From Pseudolabrys sp. (lineage in GTDB: Bacteria > Pseudomonadota > Alphaproteobacteria > Rhizobiales > Xanthobacteraceae), in contig JARYIJ010000001.1 in the NCBI GenBank assembly GCA_029980465.1, positions 2,677,501 through 2,741,500 of the forward strand: a stretch of 64,000 nucleotides of DNA, given 5' to 3'. Numbering within the stretch: position 1 is the stretch's first letter; each line of letters opens with the position of its first letter. A program made the position numbers and the translations under genes. This document shows, piece after piece, positions 1 through 8,219 of this stretch. A model generated the notes under the pieces. The model ran no database searches and was not told the origin of the DNA. It was given only the letters and a program-made list of their open reading frames with translations.

Positions 1-887
1 TGCTCCGTCCGCATGTGGTGGACGAGGCCCTGGATCGCCTCGGCCAGGTTGGCCATCGCGCTGGTCGCCTGCTTGTTCGAGCCGGTTTCGGCGATGACTT
101 CCTTGAGGCGCTCGATGGCGCCGCGCATCTCGCCGGCTCCGGCTCCGGCGGCGATCGCGCCGGGTTCGACCGCGTGGTCGTACACGGTGGTCGACAGCCA
201 GTCCTCAAGCTCGGTGTAGAAGCGGTTCTGCGCCTGGCTCGACTGCAGGTCGAGGAAGCCGAGGATCAGCGAGCCGGCGAGGCCGAACAGCGAGGACGAG
301 AACGAAATACCCATGCCGCCGAGCGGACGGGCGAGGCCTTCGCGCAGCGAGTCGAACATCGAGCCGGCATCGCCGCCGGCCTTGAGACCCTGAATGACGC
401 TGCCGACGGAGCCCACGGTTTCGATCAGGCCCCAGAACGTGCCGAGCAGGCCGAGAAAGACGAGCAGGCCAGTCATGTAGCGCGAGATGTCGCGCGCCTC
501 GTCGAGACGCGTCGCGATCGAGTCGAGAATACCGCGCATCATCTGCGCGGAGATCGCCATGCGGCCGACGCGGCTGCCGAGGATCGCCGCCATCGGAGCG
601 AGCAGGGTCGGCGAGCGCTCGACCGCGAGACCGGGATCGGCCACGCGGAAATTGTTGACCCAGGAAATTTCCGGATAGAGCCGGATGACCTGGCGGAACG
701 ACAGGACAATGCCGATCGCCATCACGCCGCCGATCAGCGCGTTGAGGCCCGGATTGGCCATGAAGGCGACCTCGATCTGCTTGTGCAGCACGAAGCCGAT
801 GAGGCCGCACAGGACGATGAACACCAGCATCCGGAACAGGAAGATGCGGGGCGAGGACAGTTTCAGCGGATCGACGTCGGTTGCCAT
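1..887 (-). CDS. MotA/TolQ/ExbB-like proton-channel family protein (3' end cut by window edge)
   Basis: The reading frame opens at an ATG at 887 (product begins MATDVDPLK) and runs off the left edge, giving about 295 residues without the C-terminus. Four hydrophobic stretches are visible, including a pair around YMTGLLVFLGLLGTFWGL and a later GLAGSLILGFLD segment. The motif LLGTFWGLIETVG followed by a Gly-rich helix is the channel signature of MotA/TolQ/ExbB stator proteins. In Rhizobiales such genes, about 330 residues long, usually precede an OmpA/MotB-like partner, which would lie off the window. It is probably an inner-membrane stator working with a peptidoglycan-binding partner, but flagellar versus envelope function cannot be decided here. 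Confidence 0.8.
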   Translation of the reverse strand, partial: MATDVDPLKLSSPRIFLFRMLVFIVLCGLIGFVLHKQIEVAFMANPGLNALIGGVMAIGIVLSFRQVIRLYPEISWVNNFRVADPGLAVERSPTLLAPMAAILGSRVGRMAISAQMMRGILDSIATRLDEARDISRYMTGLLVFLGLLGTFWGLIETVGSVGSVIQGLKAGGDAGSMFDSLREGLARPLGGMGISFSSSLFGLAGSLILGFLDLQSSQAQNRFYTELEDWLSTTVYDHAVEPGAIAAGAGAGEMRGAIERLKEVIAETGSNKQATSAMANLAEAIQGLVHHMRTE

Positions 888-1060
888 GGTTTCCGGTGCC
901 GGCGCAGGGTCTTGGTCCAACCAGTCTTGGTTCAACCACTCTTGGGTGCAACAAGTCTTTCGCGCAATATGCCACAGACGGGTGACAAGACGAAACCTGC
1001 CGGGTTTTGACGGATAAAGCCAGCGATTGAGTTGAAATTGCGGTGGCGCCGCGACGCGAA

Positions 1061-1858
1061 TTAGGACTTCGCGGCCTGCGCGATGACCTTGAGCATGTCG
1101 CGGTGCATGGTCTCGTTGCCGGCCGCGACTTCGCCCTTGTCCAGCATGTCACTGCCGCTAGCGAGGTCGCTGACGAAGCCGCCGGCCTCGCGGACCAGCA
1201 CGATGCCCGCCGCGATGTCCCAGGCCTGCAGGTTGCGTTCCCAGTAACCGTCGAGCCGCCCGGCGGCGACCCAGGCGAGGTCGAGCGCCGACGCGCCGTG
1301 GCGGCGCAGACCGGCGACACGGTCTTGCATGGCGGCGATTTCGCGGCGGTTGAGTGCGATGTCACCACGGTGGATGTGCGGCAGGCCGCAACCGACCAGC
1401 GCGTCGCCGAGATTGCGCCGCGCTGCCACCCGGATGCGCTGGTCGTTGAGGAAGGCGCCCTTGCCGCGCTCGGCGACGAAGAGTTCTTCCATGACTGGAT
1501 TATAGACGACGCCGGCGACCAGCACGCCCTCGCGTTCGAGCCCGATCGAGATGCAGAATTGCGGGATGCCGTGCAGGAAGTTGGTGGTGCCGTCGAGCGG
1601 GTCGACGATCCAGGTGTGGGTCTTGTCGGCGCCCTCGCGCCGGCCGCCTTCTTCGCCGAGGAAACCGTAGCCCGGCCGCGCCTTGTTGAGCTCGGCGTAG
1701 AGCGTCTCCTCGGCGCGCTTGTCGGCAGCGCTGACGTAATTGGCCGGGCCCTTGAGCGAGACCTGGAGCTTCTCGACCTCGCCGAAGTCGCGCTTGAGGG
1801 CACGCGCGGCCTTGCGCGCGGCGGCGATCATGACGGTGAGAAGAGCTGAATGGGGCAT
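1061..1858 (-). CDS. Inositol monophosphatase family protein
   Basis: Product of 265 residues starting MPHSALLTV. It carries the metal-binding motifs of the Mg-dependent sugar-phosphatase superfamily: LGEEGG, then IVDPLDGTTNF, then the C-terminal AWDIAAG. Family members dephosphorylate inositol-1-phosphate or related sugar phosphates (SuhB, CysQ, HisN-like); the substrate is not evident. The frame stays open upstream to 1933, but those codons translate a palindromic repeat (IPAHAG), so the ATG at 1858 is preferred. It lies between the MotA-like gene and the Sel1/ThiE pair on the same strand. Confidence 0.88.
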   Translation of the reverse strand: MPHSALLTVMIAAARKAARALKRDFGEVEKLQVSLKGPANYVSAADKRAEETLYAELNKARPGYGFLGEEGGRREGADKTHTWIVDPLDGTTNFLHGIPQFCISIGLEREGVLVAGVVYNPVMEELFVAERGKGAFLNDQRIRVAARRNLGDALVGCGLPHIHRGDIALNRREIAAMQDRVAGLRRHGASALDLAWVAAGRLDGYWERNLQAWDIAAGIVLVREAGGFVSDLASGSDMLDKGEVAAGNETMHRDMLKVIAQAAKS

Positions 1859-1902
1859 GGGTGGTCGGATATGGTCTGTTGAGGTCGAACCAACTTCGCT
1901 CG

Positions 1903-1974
1903 TTCCCGCGTGAGCGGGAATCGAGGGCAGCATGCGATTGAGCTTAAAGCCCCTGGTTCCCCGCTTCCGCGGGG
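1903..1974. repeat. Two small REP-like palindromes
   Basis: TTCCCGC-GTGA-GCGGGAA at 1903-1920 and CCCCGC-TTCC-GCGGGG at 1959-1974 are stem-loops of the REP type that recur in gaps of this window (compare 27034 and 43024). They separate the phosphatase start from the Sel1 gene stop. Confidence 0.7.
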
Positions 1975-2015
1975 CGAGCGGGGATTTGAGGACTTGCCCG
2001 CCGCGGCGGCCCCCG

Positions 2016-2981
2016 TCAAGAGTGCGGCGCTTCGGTCGACAGCCAGAGCTTGGCGGCCTTTTCGGCGGCGGTGCGGTCGTCTGGCTTCTGCTTGCTCATG
2101 TAGATGTCGAGGTCGGGGTCGCCGCGTCCATCGGTGCGCGCGATGATGTGCCACTTCATCGCCTCGACCGGATTGGCCGGCACGCCCTTGCCGGCCGACA
2201 GGATGCGCGCCAGCCGGTTCTGCGCCACCGGGTTGCCGCGCTCGGCCGCCTTGCGCAACAGCGCGGTGGCGGCGGCCTCGTCCTTGGGTGTCGCGGTGCC
2301 GTTGAACTCGGCGATGCCGTACTCGACCATGGCGTCGAGATTGCCGGCGAGCGCGGCCTGCCGCATCAACTGCATCGCCCTGCTTTCGTCCTGCGCAACG
2401 CCGCGGCCCTCGCGGTACATCGTCGCCAGCACATATTGCGCCTCGGGCACGCCGGCCTTGGCGGCGGCCTCGAACAGCTCCGCCGCGTGCTTGGCGTCCT
2501 GCGGCACGTTTTGTCCGCGTAGATAAAGCAGGCCGAGATTGTAGGAGGCGAACATGTTGCCGTGCGCCGCGGCAGCCTGGAACAGCTTGACGCCGGCGGC
2601 GGCATCCGCCGGCCCACCCCTGCCGGTGAACTTGAAGATCGCCAGCGCGAACATCGCCTGTGGATCGCCAAGATTGGCGGCGAGCTGATACCACTGCGCC
2701 GCCTTGACGTCGTCGCGGCCGATGCCGAGCCCGTTGGCGTAAAGCTCGCCGAGCAGCGTCATCGAGGGCGCATCCTTGTTGGCGGCGCCGTCGGTGGCCA
2801 GCTTGAAGGCAGTAAGGAAATAGCCGCGCTGATAGGCCGCGAATGCCGCGTCGGAGCTGCTGCTGGCCGCCGGCGCCGGAGACTGCGGCGCGGGCGGCGG
2901 CACCGGTGTCTTCGGCGTCTGGGCAAAGGCCGGCGCGGCTAGCACGGCGCCCAGCAGCGCGATTGCGAGCGCGCGTGTCAC
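2016..2981 (-). CDS. Sel1-repeat (SLR/TPR-like) exported protein
   Basis: The 321-residue product starts at a GTG at 2981, which overlaps the stop of the upstream ThiE-like gene (GTGA), indicating translational coupling. It has an N-terminal signal peptide (ALAIALLGAVLAAPAFAQ), a Pro/Ala/Ser linker, then about six 36-residue Sel1-like repeats such as GELYANGLGIGRDDVKAA and ATMYREGRGVAQDESRA. Sel1 repeats form alpha-solenoids that mediate protein contacts, so this is probably a periplasmic adaptor. No catalytic motif is seen. Confidence 0.85.
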   Translation of the reverse strand: MTRALAIALLGAVLAAPAFAQTPKTPVPPPAPQSPAPAASSSSDAAFAAYQRGYFLTAFKLATDGAANKDAPSMTLLGELYANGLGIGRDDVKAAQWYQLAANLGDPQAMFALAIFKFTGRGGPADAAAGVKLFQAAAAHGNMFASYNLGLLYLRGQNVPQDAKHAAELFEAAAKAGVPEAQYVLATMYREGRGVAQDESRAMQLMRQAALAGNLDAMVEYGIAEFNGTATPKDEAAATALLRKAAERGNPVAQNRLARILSAGKGVPANPVEAMKWHIIARTDGRGDPDLDIYMSKQKPDDRTAAEKAAKLWLSTEAPHS

Positions 2982-3622
2982 AGCACCGCCTCCGGCAGCC
3001 GCAGCAGCGGCGCGATCTCGGCGAGCGCCGGCACCATGCCGCGCGCATCCTGCCAGACGCAGTCGAGCGCGATGAAATCCGCGCCGGCCGCCACCAGCGG
3101 CGCGATCTCGCCGGTCGTTGCCGCAAAGGCCACGCACGGAATCTCGAATAGCTCCGACCACCAGGCGACGCGCTCTTCCACCGCGGCGAGATCGCGGCTG
3201 TTGCCGTCGCCGAACATGACGTAGTCGGCGCCAGCCTCGGCGGCGGTCATGGCGTCGTGGCGTGTCGGCAGGCCGCCCGCGCCGGCGATGCGCTCGGGCT
3301 TCAGCGTGTCGAGCGCCGCGCTGAACGCCGCGATGCCGCGAAGATGCGCGCCGTCGGCGCCGCCGCGCGCGACGAGGGAGGCGTGGCCGTCGAGCAGCAG
3401 CGCGGTGTCGTGCTTCTGCACGACCGGCGCCAGCGCCTTGACGATATTGATCTGGCTGCGCTCGTCGCCGTCGGCGAGCCGCAGCAGCACGGCGGCGATG
3501 TCGGCGGCGCCGAGTGCCGCGTCCAGCGCATCGGCGATCGCCGCCGGATCTGAGACCGGCGGGGTCGCAAGATAGAGCCGCGGCGCGGGACGCGGCTCCG
3601 CCTGTTTGGGGCGCTGTGCCAT
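2978..3622 (-). CDS. Thiamine-phosphate-synthase-like (ThiE/TenI) TIM-barrel protein
   Basis: The 214-residue product has the ThiE/TenI fold pattern: RLYLATPP at the N-terminus, LLLDGHASLV, a GADYVMFGDG strand-loop, and AGADFIALDCVW near the end. ThiE condenses the pyrimidine diphosphate and thiazole phosphate moieties to thiamine phosphate. The usual ThiE segments DVxGxHVGQ and GVFGTxTK are weak or altered here (DGAHLRGIAAF, FGDGNS), so it may be a divergent paralogue rather than the biosynthetic enzyme. It is coupled to the Sel1 gene by overlapping stop and start codons. Confidence 0.72.
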   Translation of the reverse strand: MAQRPKQAEPRPAPRLYLATPPVSDPAAIADALDAALGAADIAAVLLRLADGDERSQINIVKALAPVVQKHDTALLLDGHASLVARGGADGAHLRGIAAFSAALDTLKPERIAGAGGLPTRHDAMTAAEAGADYVMFGDGNSRDLAAVEERVAWWSELFEIPCVAFAATTGEIAPLVAAGADFIALDCVWQDARGMVPALAEIAPLLRLPEAVL

Positions 3623-3775
3623 GATCGGGGGATGTTATCGCAATCGGACGGAAAGAGGGCAAAGCCCGGCTGGCGCGACACCGTCGCGCAGCCGGTTTTC
3701 CGCTGCGTCATCCACAGCCCGATGTGACCGGGCGGGGCCAGTCCACGGCGAGGAGTGGCCCGTTCGCCGCGCGTC

Positions 3776-5080
3776 TTAGTTACGGACTTTGGCGTCGGCG
3801 ACGTGAACCGGCTTTGCCTTGGCCGCTTTGCTCGCCGTCCTGCTGTGCCTGGCTGGCGGCCTGGCAGCTGTATGGCCGCGGGTCTTGGCCGAGGCGGTCT
3901 TGGTGACCGTCGCCTCGGCGGTCGCATGCGTGACCGTCTTGGCCTTGCCGGCCGAAGCGTCGGCGGTTCTGGCGTGCATCTCGGATTTCGGTGCCGCCTT
4001 CGCGTTCTCAACCCGCTCCGGGCTTGCGGGCAGGGTCGCCTCCGCCAGCACGATCGGCTTGGCGGCCTTGGCCTCATGTTTCGTGCCGGCCTTCGCCCCG
4101 ATCTTCGCTTCGATCTTGGCTTCGGTCCTGACTTGAGCCTTGGCTTCAACCTTGGTCTCGGTTTTGGTTTCGGCCTTGGCGACGATCGCCGGCGGGTTTG
4201 GCGGCATCGGAATCTGCGCCGGATCTCCGTCGGCGGCGAACACGCCGCTTTCGTGCTGGCAGGGCGACTTCTCGGGCACCTGCAACGCGACCGGCAGGAT
4301 GCTCTTGGCGGTCCAGTCCTCTGCCGTGAGGCCGGTGATGCGCTTCACGTAGTCGCGCGTCTCCTGCGGCAGCGATCCGCGCTTGGCGAGCCAGTCCTGC
4401 ACGCGTTTCGAACCGGCGTTGTAGGCGGCGGCGGCGAGGCCGAGATTGCCGAAACGATCGATCAGATCGCGCAGCAGTCGCGCCGAGGCGCGTACCGACT
4501 GCAACGGATTGAACGGATCGTCGAGGCCACGGCTCGACGCCGTCTCCGGCATGAATTGCGCGACACCCTGGGCGCCGACCGGACTGACGGCGTTCTGGTT
4601 GAAGCCGCTCTCCTGCCAGATCAGCCGGATCAGGAACGGCGCAGGCACCTTGTTGCGCTCGGCGGCGGCTTCCAGCGCCTCGCACACGATCTCATGCGGA
4701 ACGGCGCGATGCGGCGGCAGCGGGATCGCAGCCTGTTGCCCAAGTCCGCGACGCACGACGGCGCTGAGCGCCGCCAATGCATCGCCGATCATCGTGCCTG
4801 GCGTTGGCATGGAGATGGCGGCGTCAGTGTTCGGGGCCGCCTCGAACGCCATCTCGGCGAGATCGAGCGAGCTCGGCTGGCTGTAGAACGCGTTGACGGG
4901 TGCGGAGATATCCGGCCGCTGCGTGCCGGCATCCGACTCATGCCAGCCACGAGCGTCGGTCGCGCGATCCGGAATCGGCGCCACCACGACGCCGTGATCG
5001 GCGAACGATCCGGTGAAAAGTCCCGCCGGGAATGACCATGCAAGAACGATCGCGCTGGCCGGGACGAGCAAGAGTCGCAT
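3776..5080 (-). CDS. Lytic transglycosylase (SLT domain) with Lys/Ala-rich tail
   Basis: Start MRLLLVPASAIVLAW at 5080 gives 434 residues and a signal peptide; the frame is open further upstream but without a plausible secretion signal. A soluble-lytic-transglycosylase domain spans about residues 125-255, with the catalytic glutamate in IWQESGFN (about E157), then GVAQFMPETA, and AAYNAGSKRV. Such enzymes cleave peptidoglycan glycan strands to 1,6-anhydromuropeptides in the periplasm. From about residue 277 the protein becomes a basic, low-complexity KA/KAE-rich tail resembling histone H1-like segments, which may bind cell-wall polymers. Confidence 0.9.
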   Translation of the reverse strand: MRLLLVPASAIVLAWSFPAGLFTGSFADHGVVVAPIPDRATDARGWHESDAGTQRPDISAPVNAFYSQPSSLDLAEMAFEAAPNTDAAISMPTPGTMIGDALAALSAVVRRGLGQQAAIPLPPHRAVPHEIVCEALEAAAERNKVPAPFLIRLIWQESGFNQNAVSPVGAQGVAQFMPETASSRGLDDPFNPLQSVRASARLLRDLIDRFGNLGLAAAAYNAGSKRVQDWLAKRGSLPQETRDYVKRITGLTAEDWTAKSILPVALQVPEKSPCQHESGVFAADGDPAQIPMPPNPPAIVAKAETKTETKVEAKAQVRTEAKIEAKIGAKAGTKHEAKAAKPIVLAEATLPASPERVENAKAAPKSEMHARTADASAGKAKTVTHATAEATVTKTASAKTRGHTAARPPARHSRTASKAAKAKPVHVADAKVRN

Positions 5081-5227
5081 CAAACACAATTCCGTCGTCA
5101 GCACCGTTCCCCAGCGGCGGCTGCGATGTTCACGTGAAAGGAAAGTCCCCCGGGTTTCGATCACCCATCCGTGATGTTTGATCGGGTCGCTTTTGTGACC
5201 GGTCCATTCCGAGACACAAAAGTTTTT

Positions 5228-5255
5228 CGCCCGGGTTCCTTGCGGAACCCGGGCG
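5228..5255. other. Strong 12-bp stem-loop
   Basis: CGCCCGGGTTCC-TTGC-GGAACCCGGGCG is a perfect 12-bp inverted repeat with a 4-nt loop between the glutathione S-transferase stop and the transglycosylase start. On the transcribed (minus) strand it is followed by A rather than T residues, so it is not a typical intrinsic terminator. It could stabilise or process the mRNA. Confidence 0.7.
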
Positions 5256-5288
5256 ACCATACGGAACAATTCGTTTGAGTCCGGTCGA

Positions 5289-5918
5289 TCACGGCATGGG
5301 AATTGGTCCCATATCCTTTGGAACTTGGTAACCCTTCTGAACCGCCGGGCGCTTGGCGATCGTCTCGTACCAACGCTTCACGTTCGGATACTGGTTCATG
5401 TCGACGGTCTGCCATTCGAAGCGCGAGATCCACGGCCAGATCGCGATGTCGGCGATGGAATAGTCGTCGGCGACGAAGGCGCGGCCTTCGAGGCGCGTGT
5501 TGAGCACCTTGTAGAGACGATGCGCCTCCTTGAGATAACGCTCCTCGGCGTAAGGCGCCTTGCCCTTGTTGTACTTCACGAAGTGATGGACCTGGCCGAG
5601 CATCGGGCCGACGCCGCCCATCTGCCACATCAGCCACTCGATGACGCGATAGCGGCCTTCGCCGGATTTCGGCAGCAGCTTGCCGGTCTTGTCGGCGAGA
5701 TAGATGAGGATCGCGCCCGACTCCATCAGCGCGATATTGGTGTCGCGGTCGACGATCGCGGGAATGCGGTTGTTCGGCGCGATCTTGAGGAACGACGGCG
5801 CGAACTGCTCGTCCTTGGAAATGTCGATGGGGTGAACGGTGTAGGGCAGGCCGAGCTCTTCCAGCGCGATGGCGGCCTTGCGGCCGTTCGGCGTGGTCCA
5901 GGTGTAAAGATCGATCAC
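5289..5918 (-). CDS. Glutathione S-transferase family protein
   Basis: The 209-residue product starts at a GTG at 5918 (VIDLYTWTTPNG), with AAGGA 7 nt upstream; the frame is open to 5957 but lacks that ribosome site. An N-terminal thioredoxin-like GST domain (LYTWTTPNGRKAAIALEELGLPY, including NNRIPAIVD and the ESGAILIYLA glutathione-binding segment) is followed by a helical C-terminal domain. It resembles the YghU/YfcG disulfide-bond-oxidoreductase subgroup through TWTTPNG. It probably acts on glutathione conjugates or disulfides in the cytoplasm. Confidence 0.88.
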   Translation of the reverse strand: MIDLYTWTTPNGRKAAIALEELGLPYTVHPIDISKDEQFAPSFLKIAPNNRIPAIVDRDTNIALMESGAILIYLADKTGKLLPKSGEGRYRVIEWLMWQMGGVGPMLGQVHHFVKYNKGKAPYAEERYLKEAHRLYKVLNTRLEGRAFVADDYSIADIAIWPWISRFEWQTVDMNQYPNVKRWYETIAKRPAVQKGYQVPKDMGPIPMP

Positions 5919-6197
5919 GGAGATTGTCCTTGGTGACGAGAAAGGCCGCGGCGGCATCGGCCGCGGCTCGGCGGTGTCAGCCGGATTTCAATAGCAGGAG
6001 GCGGTGGCGAAGCTCAACGCCGCTGCGGGCTGTTGACGCGAGCGTTGCCGTTTCGGAATTTCACTGACGGAAAGGCCGGTCATGCCCGCGTCCTTTCGCC
6101 ACTCTTTGCGGACGCTTGCGCGGCGGCTGCGCCGTTGCTGCGCCGCCGTCGCGGTGCAATAAGGGCCGCGGCGGGTGACGCATGATTGAGTGCCGCC

Positions 6198-6836
6198 ATG
6201 CATTTCACCAAACGACATGTTCTGCTCGCCGGCGCGGCGGCCGCGACGACGCTCGTCACGGGCCGCGCGCTGGCATGGAACTCGACCGACGTCGCCGGCG
6301 CCTTGCCGGACCTGCAATTCAGCATGACGCGGGCGAGCGACGGCAAGGTCGTCACCGCCGGGGATTATCGTGGCAAGATCGTCCTGCTCTATTTCGGCTA
6401 CACGTCCTGCCCCGACATCTGCCCGACGACGCTGCTCAATGCGAGCACGATGCTGAAGGCCCTTGGCCCTGACGCCGGCAAGGTGCGCGTGCTGTTCGTC
6501 ACCGTCGATCCCGGACGCGACACGCTCAAGGTGCTGAAGGACTACACGAGCTCGTTCGCGCCGCAGATCGTCGGGTTGCGCGGCACGCCGGACCAGCTCG
6601 CTGCGCTCGCCAAGCGCTACCGCGTCGCCTATTCGGTCAAGCCAGCCGGCGATTCCTTCGAGGTGACGCACGGCACGGCGGTCTACGTGTTCGACCGCCA
6701 CGGCAAGATCAAGCTGCTGTTCACCCAGCTCGAAACACCCGGCGGCAAGCTCGGCCCGATGACCGCCGACCTCAGGCAACTGGCCGACTACGGCAGCCAT
6801 CCCGGCATCTGGCGCCGGGTCGAGAATTTGTTCTGA
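6198..6836 (+). CDS. SCO1/SenC-family copper chaperone for cytochrome oxidase
   Basis: The ATG at 6198 gives 212 residues with an N-terminal signal or anchor (HVLLAGAAAATTLV). The thioredoxin fold carries the copper ligands CPDIC (Cys71, Cys75) and a histidine in VTHGTAVYVFD (His158), which define SCO proteins that deliver copper to the CuA site of cytochrome c oxidase subunit II. TVDPGRDT is also typical. A CtaG-type oxidase assembly gene lies convergently across the IS element, so the two probably formed one respiratory-assembly locus before the insertion. Confidence 0.92.
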   Translation: MHFTKRHVLLAGAAAATTLVTGRALAWNSTDVAGALPDLQFSMTRASDGKVVTAGDYRGKIVLLYFGYTSCPDICPTTLLNASTMLKALGPDAGKVRVLFVTVDPGRDTLKVLKDYTSSFAPQIVGLRGTPDQLAALAKRYRVAYSVKPAGDSFEVTHGTAVYVFDRHGKIKLLFTQLETPGGKLGPMTADLRQLADYGSHPGIWRRVENLF

Positions 6837-6852
6837 CGGGATGGATTCAGTC

Positions 6853-6882
6853 ATGCCCGCGCTTGTCGCGGGCATCCCGCTT
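6853..6882. repeat. REP-like palindrome
   Basis: TCATGCCCGCG-CTTGT-CGCGGGCATCCC lies just after the SCO gene stop. It belongs to the same family as the palindromes at 6909/8200, 16798 and 41587. Confidence 0.65.
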
Positions 6883-6920
6883 AGGGAATGCAACGCCTTC
6901 CTCGTCGGTCATGGCCGGGC

Positions 6921-8188
6921 TTGTTGTACGGCCTTGAGAGATACCTGACACCCGTTCGGAGACATGCCTGACACTGCCGCCGAGAGGCAGGGAGGTCGGG
7001 ATGACATGGCGGGAGGTATCGGTGGCGGATCAGCGTCGGGAGTTCGTGATGCTGGCCTCACTTGAGGGAGCGAACGTGTCAGCGCTGTGCGCGCGCTTTG
7101 GGATCAGCCGGCAGACGGGTCATCTGTGGCTGCGGCGGTTCGCGGCAGGAGAAAGCAATTTTGCGGACCGCTCGCGGCGGCCACTGCAGAGCCCTCGGCG
7201 GCTTGCGGGGGAGCTCGAAGCGCGCATTCTTGCGGTGCGCGACGCGCATCCGGCCTGGGGGGCGCGCAAGATCGCGGCGGTTTTGCAGCGGAACGGAATC
7301 GTGCCACCGTCGGCCTCGACCGTCCATGCGGTGCTGTCGCGTCATGGCCGCATCGCGGTGGATAGTCCCGGCCGTGCCTATGGAGGCTTCGAGCGCACAG
7401 CGCCGAATGCGCTGTGGCAAATGGATTTCAAGGGACGCGTGCGGCTCGGCAGCGGTGCCTGGCTGCATCCTCTGACGATCATCGATGATCATTCGCGCTT
7501 TGCTGTGGGGCTTGCAGCCTGTGCCGACCAGCAGACGCAGACGGTCCAAGCGCATCTGGAGCGGGTTTTGCGCCGCCACGGCCTGCCCCATGCCATCTAT
7601 GTCGACAACGGATCGCCTTGGGGCGGTGGAAAGCCCGGCCAATGGACACCCCTGCGGCTGTGGCTGCTCAAGCTCGGCATCGCCATCATCCACAGCACAC
7701 CGTATCATCCGCAAGGACGCGGCAAGAACGAACGCTTCCATCGCAGCCTTGCCGCCGAGGTACTCGCGCTCGTACAACTGCAAGGGTTCGATGATGCGCA
7801 AGCCGCTTTCGATCACTGGCGTCATGTCTACAATCGCCAGCGGCCGCATCAATCGCTCGGCTTCACGACACCCGCTGAGCACTACCGACCGTCAAGGCGA
7901 AGCTTCCCCGAGACACTGCCGGTTCCCCGCTACGATCAAGGTGAGATCGTCCGCCGCGTCGGCAAGACCAAGGCCTATGTGTCCTTTCACAACAGGCTCT
8001 GGAAAGTACCGGACGCCTTTTGCGGGGAATATCTCGCTATCCGGCCTCGCCTGCCTGATGGATGCTTCGCCATCTGCTTCGGAGCCCACGAAATCGCTTC
8101 CTTCGATCTTAACTGTCCGCGTTCCTCCCAAATGGCGTAAAGCATCTCTCCGAACACCTGTCAGGGATGTCCTCGGGCTTTACAACAA
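6921..8188 (+). mobile_element. IS481-family insertion sequence, intact
   Basis: About 1.27 kb bounded by imperfect inverted ends: TTGTTGTA at 6921-6928 and TACAACAA at 8181-8188. A longer match continues inward (CTGACA and GTTCGGAGA around 6945-6963, mirrored at about 8147-8167). The flanks, GGTCATGGCCGGGC on the left and GCCCGGCCATGACC on the right, are the two arms of one REP palindrome, so the element sits in its loop. Because the flanks are themselves symmetric, the exact ends and target duplication cannot be fixed. Confidence 0.82.
7001..8140 (+). CDS. IS481-family transposase
   Basis: The 379-residue product has an N-terminal helix-turn-helix (FGISRQTGHLWLRRF), a second HTH (HPAWGARKIAAVLQRNG) and an rve-type integrase core. 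The catalytic triad is visible as the Asp of LWQMDFKG, the Asp of YVDNGSPW, and the Glu of GKNERFHR, followed by YNRQRPHQSLG. No stop or frameshift interrupts it, so it is probably functional. It mobilises the surrounding element. Confidence 0.93.
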   Translation: MTWREVSVADQRREFVMLASLEGANVSALCARFGISRQTGHLWLRRFAAGESNFADRSRRPLQSPRRLAGELEARILAVRDAHPAWGARKIAAVLQRNGIVPPSASTVHAVLSRHGRIAVDSPGRAYGGFERTAPNALWQMDFKGRVRLGSGAWLHPLTIIDDHSRFAVGLAACADQQTQTVQAHLERVLRRHGLPHAIYVDNGSPWGGGKPGQWTPLRLWLLKLGIAIIHSTPYHPQGRGKNERFHRSLAAEVLALVQLQGFDDAQAAFDHWRHVYNRQRPHQSLGFTTPAEHYRPSRRSFPETLPVPRYDQGEIVRRVGKTKAYVSFHNRLWKVPDAFCGEYLAIRPRLPDGCFAICFGAHEIASFDLNCPRSSQMA

Positions 8189-8219
8189 GCCCGGCCATGA
8201 CCGAGTAGAGGTCACCGGT

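Noticed and set aside
1859..1933. Longer start for the inositol-monophosphatase gene
   Set aside because: The extra codons translate a REP palindrome (IPAHAG), which is repeat rather than protein.
5289..5957. ATG start at 5957 for the glutathione S-transferase
   Set aside because: The first 13 residues are not GST-like, and the GTG at 5918 has AAGGA at proper spacing.
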